A stretch of 32,606 nt of DNA from Saprospiraceae bacterium (GTDB lineage Bacteria; Bacteroidota; Bacteroidia; Chitinophagales; Saprospiraceae), in NCBI GenBank assembly GCA_020631375.1, contig JAHDHJ010000012.1, positions 1-32,606 of the forward strand. Reading direction: 5' to 3'. Under the pieces are notes generated by a model. That model was not told the origin of the DNA and made no database searches. It worked only from the letters and a program-made list of their open reading frames with translations. The position numbers and the translations under genes were made by a program. Shown here in pieces: positions 8,222-18,020 of the stretch. The stretch's first letter is position 1, and each line of letters opens with the position of its first letter.

Positions 8222-9574
8222 TTATGGTTCGCAGACAAATATATTATCTACTCTGTATGTTGTTGTATTTGTTGCTGAATTTCCTTCATATTTGAAAGCA
8301 ACGTGCCCTGTTCCTCCTATGGGAAGTGACACATCCCCAGATGATACCCTTACATAGTTATCTGTTGAACCATCCGCCAATGTAGGATCCAAGGCTGTCC
8401 AAGTAGCCGTAGTCACATCACCAGTAAAATCATTCGATACCCATACAGATAATCCATCATGAGCCCAGAATGCAAGTTCTGATTCGAAGTTCAGGATTTT
8501 CTGGGTACTCAAATCCAATTCGGGCGAAACCAACCAAGTTTCATTGCTCGGTGAATCCGCTTGGTATGACTGCATGCTTGCAAAAACATCACCTTGATAT
8601 TCTCGATATATCCAAGTTTCCGTCCCTACTACTGCAACATTCGTCCAGCCTGCTTCGCTAACGGGATCGTATTGGGTTCCTCCTGTGAAATTTTCATCTA
8701 CATCGCAACCTTCAACCGGAGGCTCAATAACTGCACATGGATCCGAAATGGTAGATGAACACCTTGTATCAGTCATACTTGCTACATCCCTTGGGTCTCT
8801 GATATATAATTGTAAGGTATTACTAAAGGTTCCTAATATACCGGTTACTTCACCATTACCTGAAGGTGTTAATTCTCCTGCAAAATTAGAGTATCCACTC
8901 GTCCTAAGAATTATAGTGTTCCCACTACAATCTTTTACATACCTATCCAATGACTGAGGTGGGTTAGAGACATTATCCGCAAAGGGTACGTCTGTTTCCC
9001 CACTGGAAAATTCTACACCTTTTATAGTAACAAGTTGGTTAACCATGTCGGTATCCAATTCGCAAATATAATCGGCTTGGAAAGGAGTAAAATATTCTTC
9101 TCTCAATCCTCTTACTATATAATTATCCACTAAATTTTTTTGGATTCCTATTAAGCGTCCTGTATCATCTATGCTGCCACCCAATTCATAGGAGTCAAAA
9201 TATTTATCCAAATAAAGTCCTCGGCAATTAATCCACAATTGTCTGCCTATGGGGTATTCATTATTGAAATCCGTGAATTCCAATTTCACCACAATTCCAC
9301 CAGTAGCATCTTCAATTACCATTTCCTTATAAAAATTACCGGAAGCATCATCGGCAGTGACTACCCCTCCTATAATCAAATCATCAACGATAGGAATTAT
9401 ATCAAAACCGGAATGTAGGTTCTTCACTTGGGCTATTGTCGAATTCGATTCATAATCTGTAATTCCCCCATCCCTCGGCGGCTCATCAAAATCCTGATCG
9501 ACACAAGAATTAATTGATAAAATAAATACAGAAAATATGATGGCTAAAATTGAAAAATCAAATGTTTTTTTCAT
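8222..9574 (-). CDS. DUF5689 domain-containing lipoprotein with C-terminal choice-of-anchor J-like domain
   Basis: Signal/lipobox MKKTFDFSILAIIFSVFILSINSC; DUF5689-like 'IGGVVTADDASGNFYKEMVIEDATGGIVVKLEFTDFNNEYPIGRQLWINCRGLYLDKY'; C-terminal 'ESELAFWAHDGLSVWVSNDFTGDVTTATWTALDPTLAD...YRVDNIFVCEP'. Confidence 0.82.
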   Translation of the reverse strand: MKKTFDFSILAIIFSVFILSINSCVDQDFDEPPRDGGITDYESNSTIAQVKNLHSGFDIIPIVDDLIIGGVVTADDASGNFYKEMVIEDATGGIVVKLEFTDFNNEYPIGRQLWINCRGLYLDKYFDSYELGGSIDDTGRLIGIQKNLVDNYIVRGLREEYFTPFQADYICELDTDMVNQLVTIKGVEFSSGETDVPFADNVSNPPQSLDRYVKDCSGNTIILRTSGYSNFAGELTPSGNGEVTGILGTFSNTLQLYIRDPRDVASMTDTRCSSTISDPCAVIEPPVEGCDVDENFTGGTQYDPVSEAGWTNVAVVGTETWIYREYQGDVFASMQSYQADSPSNETWLVSPELDLSTQKILNFESELAFWAHDGLSVWVSNDFTGDVTTATWTALDPTLADGSTDNYVRVSSGDVSLPIGGTGHVAFKYEGNSATNTTTYRVDNIFVCEP

Positions 9575-9664
9575 TTTAAATTATTTTAGAAAATTAATCG
9601 CAAAATTTGATTGATTAATAAAAATGTAATTCGAATAAATTCAAAAAATATATTAAATAATAAT

Positions 9665-12178
9665 TTAATACCTAAATGTTATGCTTGCAAAATAATTAAT
9701 TCCATAAGCGTAATAATATCTACTTGGAAATCTATTTATATTTTCATCTGCAAATCTGGATTGTTCAAAACCTCCGGTAATGAAATTTTTATTATTTAAG
9801 ACATTACTCACTCCAACATTTAAATAAATAAAATAATCATTTTTTATTTTAAAAGATTTCCCTCCGAATAAATCCAAGGAAATCTGTGAATTCAATTTTT
9901 CTTGTTTTATTGTTGACTCCCAATCCGCAGATTGATAAGCAACATTTTCCACTGCTTCCGCTGTCCTTCTGTCCGGATTAAAATTCAAATACATTTCATT
10001 AAAATAACTGAAATTCACATTGGCGAACCAATATTTTGGAGAACTGTAACTCAATCCTATATTAAATGCTTGTTGAGGTGTTCCTGCTATATAAAAATTC
10101 TCTTGGTAAACTGTCCTTCCATCGGCAACTAATTCGGATGAATTATCCTGTGAAATAAATGCCTTCGGACGACTCGTATAAGTATACTGCCCAATAGAAG
10201 CGACAGCATGTGCGGATAGCCCCGCCATAATTTTTGCTTCCCCTGCCAATTCAATCCCAAAATGCTGTTTATCAATGCCATTCAATGTAAAGTTAACAAA
10301 GGCTTGTTCGCCATCATGGTAAAAGCTCCTTGTACTTATCCCATCTTCAAACTTCGTATAATAGGCAGTTGCCCTCGCTTTAAAACCGGGTGATTTCAAA
10401 TGATACCCTCCTTCTGTGGTCATTATTTTTTCACTAGTCAAATCAGGTGCTAATTCATCCCTTGTCCTAGGAGAAAGATACGCATTCCTATATGATGGCG
10501 GACGCTGTGAATATCCTGCATTTGCAAAAATATAATTCCGTCCGTTTATCTTATATGTCAATCCTGCCTTAGCTGCCAAATCCAAGAAATTCTGCTTTTC
10601 AGAATCACCTAAAGAATTATCTGGGAAACGACCATTTCTAAAATGCCCCGTTCTCCAAAACTGAGTTCTTCCGGCATTTAAGGACATAAATACATCTACC
10701 TTATCCAAATTAATTTGTTGCTGAACCCACACTCCAGTCTTATTAATATTCGAATCATAACTATAGCCAAAAGAATCACCTTCCCTAACAACTTTATTAG
10801 GATTGTCCACATCATTTTGCAAGACTCCGGGATCATTAGGAAAATCCCTTTCAGAAAAACGATCCACGTCCAAATAATAGTCACCACCTAACAAATCATT
10901 GACTACTTTATGATTTTTTGTTTTTTGCCAACGGTAAAAATATCCTGCACTTATCTTAATATTATCGCCATAAGTTTTATTTAAAACAATATTTAAATCT
11001 GCTTTTTTCTTATCATATCTTCTTTCTTCAACAATATACCTTGAACGGATTCCGGTAACGGTTTCTCCCTCGACACCATTGACATTTTCAACAGTTTCCT
11101 CAGGAGAAAACCAATTCGTATTATATAATGTTTCCCAATCAATTTGTCTTAGGTTTTCATCCATTTCCATTGCGGAATACAATTCTGCGGCAGCAGCATC
11201 ATCTTCTACATAACTTGGCAAATAACGGTAATAATCCGGTCTTGGATCCCTGGCATTATTCCAGTCCAAAGCAGTCGAACCGTTGTTCCCGAATTGGTAA
11301 GAAACGGAAGTGCTTAATCTCATTGTTTCATTCACTTTCCACTTATGTTGTAAAATGGAAATCGGCTGGTGTGTTTTTCCTACTTTCGCATTTCTTTTTT
11401 CTCCATTCTGGTATCCCCAGTTCGGATTGTAAGTATTATCATCTGCGATGTCATACATTTCCTGTACTGACGCACTGGACTTTCCTCTTTTATTTGGAGC
11501 ACCAAAAACATTAAAGGCAATGGATTGGTTTGAAAATTCCTTCTCCACTCCTAAAAAATATGACCAAGCATCATAGAAAGTTCCATTCACATATCCTTCA
11601 TCCGCCCATCTCCTCGAACCGGAGAGCGATACTGCCCATCCATTCTTCAAGGTTGGGGTATATACTGCCATTATTCTATGGAAATAAGACCTATTTGAAC
11701 TTGCGTAACTAATCCTTGCTTGTTTCATTTGTGCAGCAGCACCTATATTAACATTAGTGGCGCCATTTATCCCGCCATGTGTAAATTCTGAGGCTGAAAG
11801 TCCGAAGGTGGCCTCCCTCCTTCTAAATACGTCATTCAACCCTCCCCAAGCACTCCAATAAGTACCACCTGTTTCCAAATCATTCATATTCGAGCCATTG
11901 ATGAAGATTTCAGAATTATTATTATCATAGCCCCTTATCTTAAATCTGGAAATACCCCAATTGAATGCAGCCGTACTAGAGAAAATATCCCTAGAAGCTG
12001 TTAGCATTCCCGAAACATTCTCAAAGTCGTCGTCTGCTTCCAGTTCTGATTCGGAAAGGCTTAAAATTGGGATATTATTAGTTGTTTCAGGAATGGAATC
12101 TTTTTGGGTACTTTCTTCCTGTGCTTGTATATTTGAAATAAAAAAGAAAAGGAAAAGTAGTAAAGGAAAGTGCTTCAT
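9665..12178 (-). CDS. TonB-dependent outer-membrane receptor
   Basis: Signal peptide MKHFPLLLFLFFFISNIQAQ; plug-like 'FKIRGYDNNNSEIFINGSNMNDLETGG'; many beta-strand blocks; C-terminal aromatic end 'YYYAYGINYFASITFRY'. Confidence 0.87.
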   Translation of the reverse strand: MKHFPLLLFLFFFISNIQAQEESTQKDSIPETTNNIPILSLSESELEADDDFENVSGMLTASRDIFSSTAAFNWGISRFKIRGYDNNNSEIFINGSNMNDLETGGTYWSAWGGLNDVFRRREATFGLSASEFTHGGINGATNVNIGAAAQMKQARISYASSNRSYFHRIMAVYTPTLKNGWAVSLSGSRRWADEGYVNGTFYDAWSYFLGVEKEFSNQSIAFNVFGAPNKRGKSSASVQEMYDIADDNTYNPNWGYQNGEKRNAKVGKTHQPISILQHKWKVNETMRLSTSVSYQFGNNGSTALDWNNARDPRPDYYRYLPSYVEDDAAAAELYSAMEMDENLRQIDWETLYNTNWFSPEETVENVNGVEGETVTGIRSRYIVEERRYDKKKADLNIVLNKTYGDNIKISAGYFYRWQKTKNHKVVNDLLGGDYYLDVDRFSERDFPNDPGVLQNDVDNPNKVVREGDSFGYSYDSNINKTGVWVQQQINLDKVDVFMSLNAGRTQFWRTGHFRNGRFPDNSLGDSEKQNFLDLAAKAGLTYKINGRNYIFANAGYSQRPPSYRNAYLSPRTRDELAPDLTSEKIMTTEGGYHLKSPGFKARATAYYTKFEDGISTRSFYHDGEQAFVNFTLNGIDKQHFGIELAGEAKIMAGLSAHAVASIGQYTYTSRPKAFISQDNSSELVADGRTVYQENFYIAGTPQQAFNIGLSYSSPKYWFANVNFSYFNEMYLNFNPDRRTAEAVENVAYQSADWESTIKQEKLNSQISLDLFGGKSFKIKNDYFIYLNVGVSNVLNNKNFITGGFEQSRFADENINRFPSRYYYAYGINYFASITFRY

Positions 12179-12334
12179 ATTTCAATATTTTACTCAAAAA
12201 TAGAGATTTGCCATGTCATTTTTAACATGTGAGAAGTTAAATAAGGTAAAATTAATGTAATCTTTACATGATTTAGCAATTTCTTAGGATAAATAACGTC
12301 CGCTAATAGATATATTTGAGGCAAAATCATATCA

Positions 12335-13414
12335 ATGAAACAGATTACTATCTTATTACTCTCTACCTTACTTATTGTAAATCAATCTTTTGCACAAAAA
12401 GAAAAGCAATATAAAGTAAGTATTATCGGCTTTTATAACTTTGAAAATCTTTTTGATTTAGAAGATGATCCTGACACTAGGGATGAAGACTTCACCCCTT
12501 CCGGAAGGAATCAATGGACAAAAGAGAAATATGATATTAAGATGGGCAATCTTGGGCGGGTTATCTCCGAACTGGGAACAGAGCTTACCCCTGACGGAAT
12601 TGCCATTTTGGGAACTGCGGAAGTTGAGAATAAGAAAGTGCTGGAGGATTTAGTCCAACAAAAAGCAATCAAGGATAGGAATTACCAGATTGTACACCAA
12701 GATTCTCCTGATTTTCGGGGAATTGATTGTGCTTTGCTTTATAATCCCAAATATTTCAAGGTGGAAAGCTATGAGGCACTGAAATTGGTTTTGAAAACGC
12801 CTAAAGGCGAATTGGAAACCAATGATGAAGGCGAGCCTAGAACAACCAGGGATGTTCTTTATGTCTATGGATTCCTTGATGGCGAACCTGTACATATTAT
12901 GGTGAACCACTGGCCCAGTAGAAGAGGTGGGGAAAAAGCTACCCAACACAAAAGAAATGCAGGTGCCATGCTTTGCAAAGAAAAAATGGATGCCATCAAG
13001 AAAAAAGACCCTAATGCAAAGATCATCGTCATGGGGGATATGAATGATGATCCGACCAGTCCCAGCATAAAGAAAATATTGAAAGGTAAAAAGACAGAGG
13101 AACAAGTAGGTGAGGATGATATGTTCAATCCTTATTATGCTCCCTTTAAAAAGGGAATTGGCACATTAGCTTATCGTGATGCTTGGAGTTTGTTTGATCA
13201 AGTTTTGGTGAGTCCATCTTTATTGAAAAAAAACCACAAGGATGGTTTCTTCTTCCACAAGGCTAATATTTATAATAAAAAATATTTGGTTCAGAAAGAT
13301 GGTAAATATAAAGGCTATCCTTTCAGAACTTTCAGCTTTAGTGTTTTCCAAGGCGGATTTTCTGACCACTATCCTGTTTATAATGTCTTTTTGAAAGAAG
13401 TGAAAGCTCCGTAA
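12335..13414 (+). CDS. Secreted endonuclease/exonuclease/phosphatase (EEP) family protein
   Basis: Signal peptide MKQITILLLSTLLIVNQSFAQ; EEP motifs 'FYNFENLFDLEDDPDTRDEDF', 'AEVENKKVLEDL', 'VNHWPSRRGG', 'IIVMGDMNDDPTSPSI', 'GFSDHYPVYNVF'. Confidence 0.9.
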   Translation: MKQITILLLSTLLIVNQSFAQKEKQYKVSIIGFYNFENLFDLEDDPDTRDEDFTPSGRNQWTKEKYDIKMGNLGRVISELGTELTPDGIAILGTAEVENKKVLEDLVQQKAIKDRNYQIVHQDSPDFRGIDCALLYNPKYFKVESYEALKLVLKTPKGELETNDEGEPRTTRDVLYVYGFLDGEPVHIMVNHWPSRRGGEKATQHKRNAGAMLCKEKMDAIKKKDPNAKIIVMGDMNDDPTSPSIKKILKGKKTEEQVGEDDMFNPYYAPFKKGIGTLAYRDAWSLFDQVLVSPSLLKKNHKDGFFFHKANIYNKKYLVQKDGKYKGYPFRTFSFSVFQGGFSDHYPVYNVFLKEVKAP

Positions 13415-13437
13415 TCCCACACTGCTAATTAAAAAAT

Positions 13438-13478
13438 AAAAAGCACTGCACCTTAAAAAAGGTACAGTGCTTTTTATT
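13438..13478 (+). terminator. Rho-independent terminator after the EEP gene
   Basis: aaaaagcactgcacctt / aaggtacagtgcttttt stem followed by a T-rich run. Confidence 0.85.
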
Positions 13479-13632
13479 TTCCTTGGGCTTGCTTTGGAAT
13501 TTCGACTAAAGTCAAATTGCTACAGTATGTCTTTATAATTAGCAATTTTTGTAGATTTGCGGCTAAATAATACACCATGGGAATCTTTTTGGCTTCCTTT
13601 GGGTTTTGGTGCTAAAGTAAAATGTAATTCTT

Positions 13633-14910
13633 ATGGATTTTATTGATGAATTGAAATGGCGTGGCATGCTCCATGATTTGACGCCAGGAGTAGAAGAAGA
13701 ACTGAAAAAAGGAAAATGTGTAGGCTATATTGGCTTTGACCCTACTGCCCCTTCCTTGACCATAGGAAATTATGTGCAAATCATGCTTTTGACCCTTTTC
13801 CAAAAATCGGGACACCAACCTATCGTCCTTATGGGCGGTGCGACTGGTCGAATCGGCGATCCTTCTGGCAAGGATGAGGAAAGACAATTGAAATCATTTG
13901 ATGAATTGGATAGCAATTTGAAATACCAACAGGAATTGATGTCCAAATTCCTTGATTTTGAAAATGAGGACAACAAGGCTATCATTGAGAATAATCATAA
14001 TTTCTACAAGGATATGAATGCTCTGGATTTCCTTAGGGATGTGGGCAAAAGCATCACTGTGGGTTATATGATGGCTAAGGAATCCGTAAAGCGTAGGATA
14101 GAAAAAGGCTTGTCATTTACGGAATTCAGTTACCAATTGATACAAGGTTATGATTACCAATGTTTGTATGAAAATTACAATTGCCGTATCCAAATGGGCG
14201 GTTCCGACCAATGGGGAAACATTACGACTGGTACAGAATATATACGGAGGAATCTTCAAGGAAAAGCTTATGCCATTACAACTCCCCTGCTCACAAAAGC
14301 TGATGGTTCCAAATTCGGAAAATCTGAGAAAGGAAATCTTTGGATAGATCGGAAATTTACTTCGCCTTATGCTTTTTACCAATTTTGGCTGAGTTGTGAC
14401 GATAGGGACTTACCTAAATTCATTCGCTTTTTCACCCTCCGATCCAAGGAGGAAGTGGAAGCTTTGGAAGCGGAATTTTTGGAAAATAATCCGAACCATT
14501 TGAAGGAATTATTGGCAGAAGAATTGACAGAAAGAATTTATTCCAAGGAAGAATTACAATCCGTAAAGGATGTTACGAATTTGCTTTGGAATAAAAAGGC
14601 GAACAGGGAACAATTGCTTTCATTGGATAAGAATTCCTTGGACATGATCGTGGGAGAATTGAAAAGTTTTGTCATTCAAAAAGACTTGCTAAGCAATGAC
14701 CTGAACATACTTGACCTATTAGCGGATCATACGGACATTCTTGCTTCCAAAGGAGAAGGCAGACGGGCGATTAAAAATAATGCCATTTCTATTAATAAGG
14801 AAAAAGTGGCTTCGCATGAATTTAATTTGACGGCAGATATGTTGCTTCACGATAAATTCATTATGGTGGAAAATGGGAAAAAGAATAAATATATGTTAGT
14901 GGTGAAGTAA
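13633..14910 (+). CDS. tyrS: Tyrosine--tRNA ligase
   Basis: GYIGFDPTAPSLTIGNYVQIMLL, GGATGRIGDPSGKDEERQ, QGYDYQCLYENYNCRIQMGGSDQWGNITTG, KFGKSEKGNLWID; C-terminal S4-like region. Confidence 0.98.
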   Translation: MDFIDELKWRGMLHDLTPGVEEELKKGKCVGYIGFDPTAPSLTIGNYVQIMLLTLFQKSGHQPIVLMGGATGRIGDPSGKDEERQLKSFDELDSNLKYQQELMSKFLDFENEDNKAIIENNHNFYKDMNALDFLRDVGKSITVGYMMAKESVKRRIEKGLSFTEFSYQLIQGYDYQCLYENYNCRIQMGGSDQWGNITTGTEYIRRNLQGKAYAITTPLLTKADGSKFGKSEKGNLWIDRKFTSPYAFYQFWLSCDDRDLPKFIRFFTLRSKEEVEALEAEFLENNPNHLKELLAEELTERIYSKEELQSVKDVTNLLWNKKANREQLLSLDKNSLDMIVGELKSFVIQKDLLSNDLNILDLLADHTDILASKGEGRRAIKNNAISINKEKVASHEFNLTADMLLHDKFIMVENGKKNKYMLVVK

Positions 14911-14932
14911 GAAGCTATTTTAATTAATACTT

Positions 14933-14970
14933 GAAAAGCAATGCAATAAAATGCATTGCTTTTCTTTTTT
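14933..14970 (+). terminator. Rho-independent terminator of tyrS
   Basis: 13-bp perfect stem gaaaagcaatgca / tgcattgcttttc then tttttt. Confidence 0.9.
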
Positions 14971-15024
14971 TTGTTAATATTATTAGTTTATTGAAGTTGA
15001 AAAAATAATATTCAATTTTAAATA

Positions 15025-15054
15025 TTGCATTCCATTAAAAAGCGAGTACTTTTG
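15025..15054 (+). promoter_or_regulatory. Bacteroidota-type -33/-7 promoter for the 15125 CDS
   Basis: TTG (15025-15027), 19-nt spacer, TACTTTTG (15047-15054), matching TTG-N19-TAnnTTTG. Confidence 0.7.
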
Positions 15055-15124
15055 TAAGTACTTGAATATCATAAATTGATATGATATTTTCATATTTAAT
15101 ATTCCATTTTTTAATTGTTTTAGT

Positions 15125-16225
15125 GTGAGGCATTTTTTTGAGGGTGTTTTTATTTTGGCAATCCTATTGTTTTTATTTTCTGCTTGTAATCCATCTGTCC
15201 AAGCAGATTTACCTTCCTTACCCAAATCCAATTCGGCTATTAATATAATGGTCAATATGTCCCAAATGAGCATTAGGGAATCTCCTAGCATAACTGCGGA
15301 ACAAATTGGCATTGCGAAAATGGGCAGCCAAATGCCTTATGCAGGAGAAATGACCGATTTCTCAACCAAGATTAAATTGGGTGGTGTCTGGTATGATGAA
15401 CCTTGGATTTCCATCAATACTCCCGAAGGTGATACGGCTTGGATTTATGGCGGCGGTGTTATATTCAAGGGAGATGACAGTGAAGAACTTTCCGAGATAC
15501 TTTTACAAAAACGGATGAAAGCATTTTTCGGTAAACTCGCAGACGACATAGCAACTTACAGGGAAAATTATGCCAATGCCAATACTTCTAAAGAATTTGC
15601 AAATGTGTTTCATGAGGGGGAGGAATTAAGGGATCGTTTGGTGGAAATATTGGAACAAAAAATCCCAACCGCAGAAACTGAAAACCTTCCCGATATTTTT
15701 TGGATAGAAGATATTCTCCCCGGCTATGTGGTAGAATTGGTAGCAGAAGGAAGCCAATATTTTTTATTTAAGGATTTCAAACAATTATATGCCAAAGCCA
15801 GGCAAACAAAGGGTGAAGAAGACGACATCTTTACAGATTTGGGGTTGGAAGTTTATTCGAGGGATAGTATAGAATATTTTTATCCGAGTTGGTTCATACA
15901 AACTTGGGATTACGGAGGGCATTCCCTTTTGGGAAGTGGAAAACATAATGATGTCATTGCATTGGCAGATGAGGTAATGGATATGACGGATTTATTTAAG
16001 GAAGACATAGATGTTTTCAAAACCGAAATCATCAGGGATATTACCCATCCGCAAATTACTTACTGGAATCCACAAAATAAAATCCTCTCAGAATTAGATT
16101 CTATCCTTTCATTGGATTACAATATTCTTACAAAAGAAGACTTGGTCGCATTGGAAGCCAGACAATCACAATTTTTAGATGCCTCCCAAAATGGAATCGA
16201 ATTGAATGTAAGGAGCGGTGAATAA
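15125..16225 (+). CDS. Lipoprotein with bacterial SH3-like domain, GTG start
   Basis: GTG start; MRHFFEGVFILAILLFLFSAC lipobox; SH3b-like 'MVNMSQMSIRESPSITAEQIGIAKMGSQMPYAGEMTDF...GGVWYDEPWISINTPEGDTAWIYGGGV'. Confidence 0.75.
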   Translation: MRHFFEGVFILAILLFLFSACNPSVQADLPSLPKSNSAINIMVNMSQMSIRESPSITAEQIGIAKMGSQMPYAGEMTDFSTKIKLGGVWYDEPWISINTPEGDTAWIYGGGVIFKGDDSEELSEILLQKRMKAFFGKLADDIATYRENYANANTSKEFANVFHEGEELRDRLVEILEQKIPTAETENLPDIFWIEDILPGYVVELVAEGSQYFLFKDFKQLYAKARQTKGEEDDIFTDLGLEVYSRDSIEYFYPSWFIQTWDYGGHSLLGSGKHNDVIALADEVMDMTDLFKEDIDVFKTEIIRDITHPQITYWNPQNKILSELDSILSLDYNILTKEDLVALEARQSQFLDASQNGIELNVRSGE

Positions 16226-16296
16226 TTTTTTGGAATTAAAAACTTTGAATATTTTTTACCTTATATTGCAATATTATTCTAATAAATAGCAACAAC

Positions 16297-17364
16297 ATGA
16301 CTCCAAAACATCTAACGACTATTCTGATGTTAATTCTATTTTCAATTAATATCAATGCCCAAGCAGAAATTATTTATTTCGAAAATCCTTCCTACGAAGA
16401 TGTTCCGAGAACCAGCACCATAGCAAAAGATTGGCATGCTTGTAATTTCGTAGGGCAATCTCCTCCAGACATACAGCCCGGACATTTTAATGTGTATAAA
16501 AAAGCTTATGACGGAAACACATATGCAGGGTTGGTAAGCCGTGAAAATGGTACTTTCGAAGTACTTATGACGGAATTAAAAAGTGAAATGATAAAAGGGC
16601 AATGTTATGAATGGGTCATTTATTTGGCTCAGTCTAATAATTATTTAAGTTTAAGCAAAGTAAGCAAGGTAGAAGAAAATTTTAATCATCCCGTGGATAT
16701 TACAATAAATGGAGCAATGGAATACGACTGCATAAACATGCATCCATTGGCTACTATAAAAGGTATAAAACAACAAAACGATTGGACGAAATACAGGTTC
16801 AAATTTGTTGCAAAGGAGGCTTACAAATATCTTATTATTACTGTCAGTCCTTCTGATTTAACAAATCCGACAAACGGGCATATATTACTGGATCATTTCC
16901 ATCCTATAATCCCTATAGAATGTGGAAGTCAGAAAATAACTGCAAAAATAAATAAGGAAGAAGGATTACTTGAACCACTTAATTCATTAAATACTTTAGA
17001 AGAAAAAATAAAGTATTTAATTGACCAATTAAATTTCGATGATTTATATGAAAAACCATACTGGGATTATCAATTATACTTAGACAAAAGTGGCAATTAT
17101 AAATATGAAAATATTTATTGGAAAAAATTAGTGGAAATTTCTTTTTCACTAGATAAGAAGAAATTATATTTCATTTTTAATGATGAAAACTTTCAAGGTT
17201 CAAGAAGTGATAGGGCAATGAAATATTTAAAAAAGACTTCTTCTTTAAATAAAAGAAGAAATAAAAATTTAATCATGAAACAGTCTTCTGATTACCTTAA
17301 GAAAAAACCTTTTAAAGAAAGTAAAATTCTAAAAAAGGGAAAAATAATTGTTGCCATAAAGTAA
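16297..17364 (+). CDS. Secreted protein with N-terminal carbohydrate-binding-like beta-sandwich and Lys-rich C-terminus
   Basis: Signal peptide MTPKHLTTILMLILFSININAQA; 'FENPSYEDVPRTSTIAKDWHACNFVGQSPPDIQPGHFNVYKKAYDGNTYAGLV' and 'GHILLDHFHPIIPIECG' resemble the N-terminal domain often found in Bacteroidota OmpA-family proteins. Confidence 0.7.
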   Translation: MTPKHLTTILMLILFSININAQAEIIYFENPSYEDVPRTSTIAKDWHACNFVGQSPPDIQPGHFNVYKKAYDGNTYAGLVSRENGTFEVLMTELKSEMIKGQCYEWVIYLAQSNNYLSLSKVSKVEENFNHPVDITINGAMEYDCINMHPLATIKGIKQQNDWTKYRFKFVAKEAYKYLIITVSPSDLTNPTNGHILLDHFHPIIPIECGSQKITAKINKEEGLLEPLNSLNTLEEKIKYLIDQLNFDDLYEKPYWDYQLYLDKSGNYKYENIYWKKLVEISFSLDKKKLYFIFNDENFQGSRSDRAMKYLKKTSSLNKRRNKNLIMKQSSDYLKKKPFKESKILKKGKIIVAIK

Positions 17365-17407
17365 AAAATAAACCTCCTTTCCACTATTCCTTTTTTAATA
17401 AAAAACA

Positions 17408-17436
17408 AGCCACTACAAATCAAGATTGTAGCGGCT
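17408..17436. terminator. Bidirectional terminator between convergent genes
   Basis: agccactacaa / ttgtagcggct stem, A-rich on the left, between convergent CDSs 16297..17364 (+) and 17466..18020 (-). Confidence 0.65.
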
Positions 17437-17465
17437 CTAATAGTTTATTTGTTGGCATTCAATTC

Positions 17466-18020
17466 TTAATTCCCACCAAACAATTCATCTAAATAATATT
17501 CTCTTGTTTCTGAATTATAATTATCCTTACACTCTCCATGACCTTCTCTCATTAGACTCTTGCAAACACCATCTGAAAAAGCTTCATTATAATGATCCCT
17601 ATTCAAATAACAATGTCCTAATTCGTGGAATAAAATAAGTTCCTTATTGGTAACATTTGCAGTTGCCCAAAAATCCGAATCCATAATGATGTGATGAAAA
17701 GAATTCATAGCATCTGTCGTACAAGATCCTGCGGCTGACCCATTCTCAATTTTTTCTATGACACCAGTCATTTCAGCAGCGATTAAATCTACATTTACGC
17801 CCCGTGCTTGTCCTTCCTTTTCAAAATTCTCAAAATAAATCCAAAGCCGTTCATCAACACCCGGATAGGATTTCGTGGCGACCCCAACATCCAATCCTCT
17901 GCCATCTCCAACGATTATATAAGAGTCTCCTCCTTCATCTTCCAGGCAAGAAGTCATTCCGACAAATAAAAACAATAGGGTTAATACTGCGTAAAAATTA
18001 ATTTTTCTTGGATAATTCAT
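17466..18020 (-). CDS. Putative zinc metallopeptidase lipoprotein (HExxH)
   Basis: Lipobox MNYPRKINFYAVLTLLFLFVGMTSC; 'NKELILFHELGHCYLNRDHYNEAFSDGVCKSLMREGHGEC'. Confidence 0.72.
   Translation of the reverse strand: MNYPRKINFYAVLTLLFLFVGMTSCLEDEGGDSYIIVGDGRGLDVGVATKSYPGVDERLWIYFENFEKEGQARGVNVDLIAAEMTGVIEKIENGSAAGSCTTDAMNSFHHIIMDSDFWATANVTNKELILFHELGHCYLNRDHYNEAFSDGVCKSLMREGHGECKDNYNSETREYYLDELFGGN

Noticed and set aside
13552-13559. TAGATTTG as a tyrS -7 promoter element
   Set aside because: The -7 match is good but no TTG lies at the expected 19-nt spacing, so it is not called as a promoter.
12650-14382. Minus-strand ORFs inside the EEP gene and tyrS (12650..13105, 13612..13887, 14113..14382)
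   Set aside because: Antisense shadows of well-supported CDSs.
14983-15312. Minus-strand 109-aa ORF overlapping the SH3 lipoprotein start
   Set aside because: Covers the tyrS-lipoprotein intergenic promoter and lipoprotein 5' end; sequence is AT-rich noise without domain features.
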